A stretch of 64,000 bases of DNA from Paragyromitra xinjiangensis. Its lineage: Eukaryota; Ascomycota; Pezizomycetes; Pezizales; Discinaceae. Under the pieces are notes generated by a model. The model ran no database searches and was not told the origin of the DNA. It saw only the letters and a program-made list of their open reading frames with translations. Within the stretch, counting starts at the first letter, position 1, and each line of letters opens with the position of its first letter. Made by a program: the position numbers and the translations under genes. Location of the stretch: positions 1,302,001-1,366,000 of the forward strand of contig JBCAMK010000008.1 of the NCBI GenBank assembly GCA_038503065.1. Direction: 5' to 3'. Of the stretch, positions 56,445 through 64,000 are shown piece after piece.

Positions 56445-58938
56445 TTATACCTTAACACCCCATATCCCCCTCCCACCAAGCACACCCAGCCACTCCCCAC
56501 CTCCACTCGCCATGCTTGGGCTCCAACTGATATTATTAACTTCATAATCGCACTTCCAACTAGCCACGGGTATCCGCTCTTGATTTGGTTGTCCTAATCC
56601 CCCTGCACCATTCGTGCCACCCGGAGTAGTGCTCGCTGGTCCACTCGCATTGTTGATTAAGTCCCAGATCAGCACTAGAGAGTCATCGGCGCCGCCGGCA
56701 ATGATCCCCCGACGGGTTGGGTTCCATTCAACGCAGTTGACGCTGTTGGTGTGGCCTTTGAGCTCGATGAGGGCTTGACCGGGTTGACGGACGTCAAGGA
56801 TGCGGATGATGTTACTGTCCTGGGAGAAGGTCGCGATGAGGTGTGTATCGTGGGGTGAGGCTATTGATTCAGTTAGCATTGTCCATCAAAAACAATCTAG
56901 GGAAGTGGGGGAACTAACCAGCTAATCTCAACAACGGTGGTGGACTAACACCCACGCCCCCAACGGGGCTCCCACCATCTTTCTCACTCCCTTCCCCACC
57001 TGAGCCCTTTCCAACACCTGGCTCGTAGATAATGGTACTATGCTCTAGACTCCTTAGATCAAACATTCTTACGCTCCCATCCGCACCACAGCTGGCAAAC
57101 ACGTCTACACTCCCGCTCATGAAACGCACATCGTACACCTCCTTGTCATGCGCAATCAGCTGGGTCTTTGCCGTGAGTGTTGGAATATCCCAGATGGTGC
57201 AAGTCGTGTCAATACTACTCGTGATGATCAAACTCGGACTAATCGGGTTCCAATCCAAACTCGTGAGGGGCGCTGTGAAATCCGTGCTCTTGGAGTTCGA
57301 GAGTAGTGCAAGTGGTGTCAATTTCTGCACGGGTGGGTCGCGGAAAGTGTTGGAACGGGTGATGGAATTAGAACCCGCAGGTGTAGCGGAGGAGGAGGAT
57401 GCGCCGGAGGGGGCATTAGGCATGGACCAGAGACGGAGGTGGTCGCCGGAAGTGGCGATGAGGTCGGTGAGTGGTTTGGTTGCAGAGGCGGGTTCCCAGA
57501 GGATTCGTGTTATGGGATAGGTATGGGAAGCTTCGGCGAGCTTGGTGAATTCGAGGGAGGGGGTAGATGAGGTGGTATCGGAGTGACCAGGGGTAACGGG
57601 GGTTGGTCGGGTATCAAGAATTTGGATCTGTAGGAATTAGTACTTGGTCTTAGTCTCGTCTCGTAATCGGCGATCCCGTGCCATCCTGGGGGCTACGCCA
57701 TGAAGTTTAATGGACTATCAAGGGCCACCTCAATGGCCTAAAGATATCGGTGAAGCATGGAGGTGAAGCTTTGAAGATTCCGAACAAGGTATCCAACCTA
57801 GTATCAAGAATTGAACCTTGAAAACCCCAACAAGCGCATAAACGGCCTCATAAAAGCCATCTCCACATTCTTCCAAACTAACAATGAAGCAAACTAACAA
57901 AAGAAGAAACAAACTCACATAATTATGGCTATCCTCCGCATAACTGCACATGGCAACCCTCCCAAACCCTCCGTTACTCACAGGCCACTTGCACCAATCC
58001 AAGGCATACAACCCATACGGGCTCATCCACCTCCCATTCCCCACCGCCCCAATCCCCCCTACCACATCCTCCCTTTCCCTCCCAGACCCACCACCTGACG
58101 TCATCCCAGACAAACCCATCCCCAGATGCGGAGCACCCGACGAATGCGAATGCGAAGCAGAATGCTGCGAAGAGCTTGGGTAAGTCGGTGTTAGTGCTCC
58201 AGGGTGAGTATACTTCCTCGACGAACTATCTGCGTCCCTTGGTGTTGTGACGTTTGGAGTATACTTATTGCTCGAGAGAGTCCCGGTGTCTCTTCTAGGT
58301 AGAGCTCCTCCACTAGTAGCAGACTGTGGGACTACTCCAGAAGCAGTGTTAATGCTTTGTGTTTGTGATCTGCTCCCTGTATTACTCGACGAGCTCGATG
58401 CGTGATAGGCTTGGTACTGGGACTGTGGAGCACTACCAGCAGAGAGCTGTTGGAGTTGCTGTGTGTCACTCGGTCTGTAGTCGCTAGGACTCTGGTAGAG
58501 GTCGTTTTGGCCACTCAGTTTTGTAGGGCTCGGCAGATGGAACGTGAGGTTCTTCTTCAACGGCGGTGGTTGTTGTGTCTGCAGTGACAACGGCAACGGC
58601 GGACGGTGCTGTTCGAGTGGAGAAACGCTACCCGTGAAACCAACACCACTAGTGGAGGAGGTAGCGGAGAAGGCGCCGGTGGAGATGGCAGTGGAACCTG
58701 AGTGGATTGGTGTGACGCCGCTGTTGGGACCCGTGGTGAGGTTACTGGATGATGTTTGGACGCGGAGACCTGCGGCGGGCTCGGGGCCAACTCGGACCTG
58801 CGGTTGGAGATGGCCGGAGGATTGGGGGGCGCCGATGCCCGCGAGGGCTTGTGCGGCTTGGATTAGGGATGAGGAAGCGGGGGCTTCGGGAGTGATTGAG
58901 TTTGAGTGAGTGCGGTGGTGGAGGCCGTGGAGGGGCAT
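56445..58938 (-). CDS. DCAF7/WDR68-type WD40 repeat protein with N-terminal extension
   Basis: Three exons (58938-57919, 57627-56919, 56860-56445) encode 714 residues. Introns are 291 and 58 nt and close in frame. The WD40 part is close to animal DCAF7/WDR68 (plant TTG1 family): YALDWCKWP...RVAMCSYAEDSHNY-IQILD, then LIATSGDHLRLW, then SSIDTTCTIWD, then TQLIAHDKEVYDVRF, then ADGSVRMFDLRSLEHSTIIYE, and ADDSLVLIWDL. DCAF7 is a scaffold that binds DYRK kinases and Cul4-DDB1 ligases. Animal proteins are about 340 residues; this one carries roughly 310 extra N-terminal residues rich in Ser, Gln, Pro and Thr, plus low-complexity inserts between blades. The start is the first true ATG; translation upstream of it is non-ATG. 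Confidence 0.9.
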
Positions 58939-59829
58939 CGTGGGGGGGAGGGGTATAAAAGAGGGTAGAGGGGGAGGGTGTGTGACTATCGGAAAAGGGG
59001 GGGGCGGAAACAATCGTCACTCGTCACTCGTTGATCAGAACGTTAAACACTCTATGGCATAAATGGCTAAGTTCCTCGTGCTGGATCGAAGACTTTTTTG
59101 CCAACACCAGAGAAGAGGGGTGGGTGGGTGTGGTGATGGTGGCGGAGTGGCTGAATTAATTAATGGTTGTGGCTGACAGCGGGTGCTTGTGTGCGATAAT
59201 TGCTTTTTATCTCAGTTGGTGAAGTCCATTGAACGTGAACTGTCGTGGTGACTAGGTACACGAATATCTGTGTCACTAACCACCCAATAACATCCAGTGA
59301 TGCCAATATGATCGTTCACGGGACCTGAATTCTGGACGTCAACATCAGGTATCGATCTTCGTATGCAACCAACAGACTCCGGACACAAGGGTTAACACGA
59401 AAGACAATACTCCACAGCAGAGATCTTCTTCTTGGCACTTGGAACCACCTGGCCTCGATCGTTGACAACTACCTAGAGTACTCGTACACACATACTCTTC
59501 AAAATAGATTCCTTTCTAGCTAACTAGACATCCAGCACGGTATTAGTTATACATCTCTACTGTATCTACAACCTCCCCCAACCCCAAACCTCAATCATCT
59601 ACGCCCCGAATTAAACGCTAACAATAACAACTAAAACCGATATAAAAAAAAGGGTCCAACAAATCCAACAGTAAGAGAACAATATCCACGGCTCCGAGGG
59701 CCATCTCCAAACGCCTGGATCCCACACAAAAAAGAAATAAAGAAAAGGAAAGAAGAATACAAGAAAGTAAACCCACGATCACCTTAAAACCCCCTAAAAA
59801 GCCTTTTTATATTATATTTCCCCCTTCCT
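58939..59829. other. Intergenic region between the WD40 gene and the large membrane-anchored protein gene
   Basis: Promoter of the WD40 gene and 3' flank of the next. No gene seen; AT-rich towards 59829. Confidence 0.5.
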
Positions 59830-62800
59830 TCAGACCCACAGGATCCACCTTACTGTTCTGAAACCCACCCTGAAAACCGTCCTCACAATATTCAGCACAA
59901 CAACTATTAACCATACCCACCACATTACCCCAAGCACCACCCACTCCAACAAAACATACCCTCCCCTTCTCACCCACCTCAACTGCCTCCTCTTCCTTCT
60001 CGCGATCGCCGCAACCTCATAATTAATTTCCTTCACCGCAAGCGTACACTTCGTCGTCAGCTCCTCATTTAACTTATCTGCGCCATCCGCTACACTCGCC
60101 AACATCGGGGACAGCACCGTCTCGATATCCTCTCGGATATTATCGATCGCCCGCCGCAGCTCTACCACCGTGTTGTCCGTGAAATAATTTGCTTTGCGCA
60201 CGAATACCTGCTCAGCAACGTAGATTTCCCGCGACACAGCCGAAGCGGAGAGCATGTGCTCCTTCGCTGTTGCGACTATCCCCCCAACCCCAGCTTCCCT
60301 TGCCCTCTTTGCCGTTATCCCTCTTGCCACAACCCCGGAACGGGTCAGATATGCCTTTGCTATCATAAGGTCTCTTCGCGTCGCAATAGGTGCGTGTCCT
60401 GAATGCCCAGGGGCCCAGTCTTTTGTGGTACGGTCGCGTGTGGGGATAAGGATTTTTTCTTCATCTGTCGCAACAATTGGGAGTGCTGGCCCTTTCGGAA
60501 GTGTCTTGATATTATCCAAGGCAATGGAGCGGAAGCGGTCATTAGACTGTGTCTGTTTTTTATCGATGGACTGGATGATGACTGAACGGGCTGGCGAAGG
60601 CTCCCGAGATACCCTCTGGGATGGAGGTGTCAGCCTGTAGATTCCTCGAGGGGCCCTCCGGTCATCGTCGGTATCTGCATCTGTTGCCACACCGTCATCC
60701 TGCAACAGCCCCGACTTGTGCTGAGGTTTTCCCTTTGGTGGAAATGGCACGCCTGAGGATGCAGTACTTGGCAAGAAGCTCATTGAGTAAGAACTCCTAT
60801 ATTTCGTCGGCCTCATTGGTCTTCTTGCGTCTGGCACCTCCAGCGAGCTTCTTCCCCACGATTTGCCCCCCCTGCGTTCCTCATCTTCTGGCTCTGAAGC
60901 AGATACCGTGTATTCTCTGCTGAGGCGGCCACGGTCGTCATCGCTGGGAGAGCCAATGCTTTCGGCAAAGCTTGAGGCTGTTGGGGAAGGTGCCGCGGAT
61001 CCACCAGGGTCACGACGCAAGATGAAGTCTTCAACCTTTGCTACCTCGTTGCGGATCTTTTCAACCCTGCTCTTGACACGGCTTTTGGTTTTGGATTCCT
61101 TGTCTTTGCCTTTGTCGGCTCCTGTGAGTATTAAGCCAACATCTAAGCTCCCCCTTCGTCGATCAAGACTTCCTTCTCGGACGCGCACGAAGGCTTCTTG
61201 GCTTCGCTCAAACAGTCTCTTGGTGGGACTTGTCTTTCTTTTCTCCCCATCTTTTCCTCTATCCTCATCTTTCCGCTTTACCCGCCCACGCCCATCAGTA
61301 TCATATCCCTCGTCTTTTGCCCTAGTTCTCGGTGGACTCAACGAAATTGCAATACTTGGCACAACCACCTCCGCGAAATCTGCACTTCTCCTCCCCGCGA
61401 CCACCGTACTTCCGTACCTCTCCAGACTACTCCTGCTCCCGCCTAGGGTCGTTGGAAGACTCATCCCGGTCATCGTCTTCCTCAGCCCATCCTGTTTCAA
61501 CACATACCCATTCTTCCCTGATCCTGGAGAAGCCAAAGCCGCAGAATCATATTCTTCATCTGGAGAATAGCTCCTATTTATCCCCGAGGGCTCTACCATT
61601 CTCCCCCCTACTTCCGCCATCCATTCCATCTCTTCCTGTTCTTGCCGCTTCCGTCTTTCGTCTGGATCAAGTGCATACGCGTGGCTCCTCCTCTTCTTTA
61701 CCCTCCTCTTACTATGTTTTCCGCCCGTAATGATCTGTCCTAGCTTTCGTCTTCGTCTATGGTGTTTTCGCCTCGCTTTCGCATCAAGCTCCGCGCTAGA
61801 TGTGTCGACTTCCATGTCGGAGTAGTCCTCACCACTGAAGTTTACCTCGCTCTCACTAGACCTACCGCTTTCGTCCGAGGAGCTAACACGGTCGGAATAT
61901 ACGTAGTCTTCGCTGCCATCACGGTGAGAAGCTGATTGTAGAAAGCGATGAAATTCCCCGGATGCTTTTCCTTTTGTGCGGCGTTTGCTGGTGTCTCCGG
62001 AGTCCTTTTTCGTAGGCTCTTCTGGATGCTCGTCACCTATTAGATTCCGTGCGCTACGTTTCCGCCGGCTAAGTTCGAAGGAACCCCGTTGTTTCTTTTC
62101 TTCTCTTTCCAGTAAACTCTTGAGACTTAGGTGGCTTCCCTTGCCCTTAGCTCGTTCCTCTTTTTGCATCTGGCCCATTCTTTCGTTGTTCCTATGCATT
62201 TCCTCCCTTCGTGCTCGATCTGCTTCCTCAATCCAGTAGAATTCAGCGAGTAGCTCCTGCGGAGATATCACCCAGCCCAGTCGTGGCCTTTTTTGCTTCG
62301 TGATGGTTCCGGTTGGTTGTGGTGGTGGTGGGAGCACTGGCGGCTTTACGTGCCCTTCCTCTGCAGCCTCGTGAACGGCTACTGCGATATCTTCGATCCA
62401 TTGTTCTACGGCACCTGGATCCTCCCATGAGGATAGATCTAATTGGATTCGTTCTCGGTCACGGATCCTTTTGTTCCTGATTGACATTAACGGATTGTAA
62501 ACCCTCCCTTCGGCTGAACCTACACTTCCAACAGGAATATCTGTTGGCGGATATATCGTTAAAAGCCTCTTGTAGAGTGCTGAAAGTTCTAATTGTTGTT
62601 TAGCCCTTAGGGTACGCTGTAGCGTAGCATCAGAAAATTTGTATTGTTTTTGTAATTCCCGTAGCTGCTGCTGTTCCTGAAGGCCTCGTTTCTTCTGGAG
62701 CTGCTGGTATGGAAATGCTGATATCGGTAACGGCGAGGGTAAAGAACTTGGTTGTCTTTGCCCTAGTCCCGGAGCTGGTGGAGGTGAAAACGATGGGTTG

Positions 62801-63516
62801 AGTGGTGATAATCGTCGTGTCCCGTTCCCGTTAGCACTATGACCACTAGTCGAGACAGATCGCCGTTTATCTACGCTCCCAGTTATCAGAAACCCCCGGC
62901 CGGGAGAAATCGCACGGTCCCTCCCATTGCTGGTTCTGGGTTGTGATGCCCCGAATGGCATAGAAACGCCTAAAAACCGATCATTCCCGTCGCCTCCCTG
63001 CCCACCTCCAAAATCTCCCGATAACCATCGAGTTGTAGATGTGCTCCTCGGCTGCACCGCTCTCCTTGTAGTGTCGACCTTTCTCGTAGCTCCACTAGCT
63101 AGCGCAAGCGAGACTATCCGAGCAGGGTCCGTATCCTCTGTCACCAACTCCTCATCAAGCTCTGGTGTTGGTTCCCTGAATATCCTGAACGGTAACTCAT
63201 TGCCAAAGAACCCTCGAGATCCTCTTCCCCGCTGTCCTAGCCCTCCCTCTACCTCCCAGTACCGTTCCCATTCTGACCCATCATTCCTGGATGCAGTCTC
63301 GAGGAGGAACCCGCCTGCCTTTCTAGACCGAGTTGTTCTATGGCTTAACGACGATGGATTTGAGGCGGTACGTCCTGGCGAAGGGTCGGGAGTGGTTCGT
63401 AGGGGGGAGGAGCCAGCGAGCGTGGACGAGGAGAGCTGGTGCTGTACTTGCGAAGGGGCGAGGGTGGAGTCTGTAGACGGGAGGGAGGGTGTCCGTCGTG
63501 CGTGTGGGAGGGACAT
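59830..63516 (-). CDS. Large low-complexity protein with C-terminal membrane segment, unknown function
   Basis: A single exon of 1228 residues starts at ATG. Residues 1-330 are Ser/Pro/Arg-rich. A Gln/Leu-rich helical stretch (LQKKRGLQEQQQLRELQKQY) near 270-290 and KQQLELSALYKRLLTIYPP follow. The middle is a long charged, Ser- and Arg-rich region with basic clusters that could act as nuclear localisation signals (KARRKHHRRRRKLG, KRRVKKRRSH). The last 180 residues are the best-ordered part: a helical domain (TRRDLMIAKAYLTRSGVVAR, VVELRRAIDNIREDIETVL, TKCTLAVKEINYEVAAIARR). Then comes a single strongly hydrophobic segment (LLEWVVLGVMWWVWLIVVVL) about 20 residues before the end. This suggests a tail-anchored protein of the nuclear envelope or ER, but I do not recognise the family. 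Confidence 0.8.
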   Translation of the reverse strand: MSLPHARRTPSLPSTDSTLAPSQVQHQLSSSTLAGSSPLRTTPDPSPGRTASNPSSLSHRTTRSRKAGGFLLETASRNDGSEWERYWEVEGGLGQRGRGSRGFFGNELPFRIFREPTPELDEELVTEDTDPARIVSLALASGATRKVDTTRRAVQPRSTSTTRWLSGDFGGGQGGDGNDRFLGVSMPFGASQPRTSNGRDRAISPGRGFLITGSVDKRRSVSTSGHSANGNGTRRLSPLNPSFSPPPAPGLGQRQPSSLPSPLPISAFPYQQLQKKRGLQEQQQLRELQKQYKFSDATLQRTLRAKQQLELSALYKRLLTIYPPTDIPVGSVGSAEGRVYNPLMSIRNKRIRDRERIQLDLSSWEDPGAVEQWIEDIAVAVHEAAEEGHVKPPVLPPPPQPTGTITKQKRPRLGWVISPQELLAEFYWIEEADRARREEMHRNNERMGQMQKEERAKGKGSHLSLKSLLEREEKKQRGSFELSRRKRSARNLIGDEHPEEPTKKDSGDTSKRRTKGKASGEFHRFLQSASHRDGSEDYVYSDRVSSSDESGRSSESEVNFSGEDYSDMEVDTSSAELDAKARRKHHRRRRKLGQIITGGKHSKRRVKKRRSHAYALDPDERRKRQEQEEMEWMAEVGGRMVEPSGINRSYSPDEEYDSAALASPGSGKNGYVLKQDGLRKTMTGMSLPTTLGGSRSSLERYGSTVVAGRRSADFAEVVVPSIAISLSPPRTRAKDEGYDTDGRGRVKRKDEDRGKDGEKRKTSPTKRLFERSQEAFVRVREGSLDRRRGSLDVGLILTGADKGKDKESKTKSRVKSRVEKIRNEVAKVEDFILRRDPGGSAAPSPTASSFAESIGSPSDDDRGRLSREYTVSASEPEDEERRGGKSWGRSSLEVPDARRPMRPTKYRSSYSMSFLPSTASSGVPFPPKGKPQHKSGLLQDDGVATDADTDDDRRAPRGIYRLTPPSQRVSREPSPARSVIIQSIDKKQTQSNDRFRSIALDNIKTLPKGPALPIVATDEEKILIPTRDRTTKDWAPGHSGHAPIATRRDLMIAKAYLTRSGVVARGITAKRAREAGVGGIVATAKEHMLSASAVSREIYVAEQVFVRKANYFTDNTVVELRRAIDNIREDIETVLSPMLASVADGADKLNEELTTKCTLAVKEINYEVAAIARRKRRQLRWVRRGGYVLLEWVVLGVMWWVWLIVVVLNIVRTVFRVGFRTVRWILWV

Positions 63517-64000
63517 TTGGGGTATTTGGTGTTCTTCATGTAGTAGTTAGTAATTAGTGGGGAGGCTGCGAGAGGTTGGTGAAGCTTGAGACTCACCTAG
63601 TTTTCACACCGGTTTTCTCGCTTTAGCAGTTCAGTTCTCGCTCTGCTGGGGGGATAGAACTTAGGATTCGTGATCCCTCGCAGAGTGTTCTTCTTACTCT
63701 CTCTTTCTCTGTCTCTCTCTCTCTCTTCTCTCTCCTCACCGTTTGATGGATAGTGGTAAGGAGTGTCTGTGTTCCCCCGGCTGGCTGTCCATATCGGTCT
63801 GGTGATGCTCGGTATCGAACCGGATGAGCAGGTGGTCAACGTCAAGCCGGCAACGTTCTTGGCGCCAAGCCACGTCTAACCTGTTGCATGTGACGATCTA
63901 GACCAACCAGCCACCCCTAACCCCCCAACGGCTTTGGATGAGTGATTGGCTATGAATTTTGGAGCCGCAACTCATCTATCCTGTTTATTGAACGCTCTGA
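63517..64000. other. Upstream region of the 1228-residue protein gene
   Basis: Contains a CT-rich microsatellite (63695-63736; on the minus strand a GA-rich tract) about 180-220 bp upstream of the ATG, as is common in fungal promoters and leaders. No other gene is seen before the window ends. Confidence 0.5.
63695..63736. repeat. CT-rich microsatellite
   Basis: An imperfect (CT)n run with occasional TTT interruptions, upstream of the 1228-residue protein gene. It probably lies in the promoter or 5' leader. Confidence 0.8.

Overview
The window looks like nuclear DNA from a filamentous ascomycete (Pezizomycotina). Genes are interrupted by short GT-AG introns, mostly 48-72 nt with one of 291 nt. 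They include a filamentous-fungal ATG28-like gene and a MoaA/MoaC (cnxABC/MOCS1-type) locus. tRNA genes carry introns. Gene density is low, with roughly 16 convincing protein loci in 64 kb and long stretches littered with non-autonomous DNA transposons. That sparse, transposon-rich layout would fit a Pezizomycetes or Orbiliomycetes genome, but the sequence alone does not settle the lineage.

Layout. Positions 1-6.9 kb are gene-poor and hold a nest of four miniature transposons at 2.1-3.3 kb and a near-perfect hairpin at 4 kb. From 6.9 to 10 kb come a carotenoid oxygenase (+) and a small SET protein (-). A tRNA-Gly lies at 10.7 kb and a second copy of the hAT-type MITE at 12.0 kb. From 12.8 to 22.6 kb is a gene-rich minus-strand run: the molybdopterin precursor Z locus (MoaA then MoaC), PUS7/TruD pseudouridine synthase, a beta-carbonic anhydrase-like protein, a GNAT acetyltransferase and a secreted isochorismatase-fold hydrolase. 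From 24.2 to 26.2 kb are a broken RWDD2-like gene and an NTF2-like gene. From 28 to 34 kb are tRNA-Arg, a MARVEL-like four-TM protein, tRNA-Gly, a MULE-type MITE, the ATG28-like gene and the second tRNA-Arg. From 36.6 to 42 kb are a patatin-type lipase and an alpha/beta hydrolase. Two tRNA-Gly genes sit at 43.2 and 43.8 kb, a decayed coding relic at 45 kb and an F-box protein at 47.6-49.3 kb. The stretch 49.3-56.4 kb is largely empty. From 56.4 to 63.5 kb are a DCAF7/WDR68-type WD40 protein with a long N-terminal extension and a 1228-residue protein with a C-terminal membrane segment.

The genes are mostly unrelated housekeeping loci and do not form a metabolic cluster. The most interesting logic is in the molybdenum cofactor locus. 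The MoaA frame ends in a Gly-Gly-stop, and the MoaC frame has no usable start codon of its own. A 71-nt candidate intron spanning the stop would fuse the two in frame, which is the arrangement known from animal MOCS1. The transposon insertions are well enough preserved to read their target duplications and relative ages. All coordinates of spliced products are my manual reading of splice sites, checked by reading-frame arithmetic.
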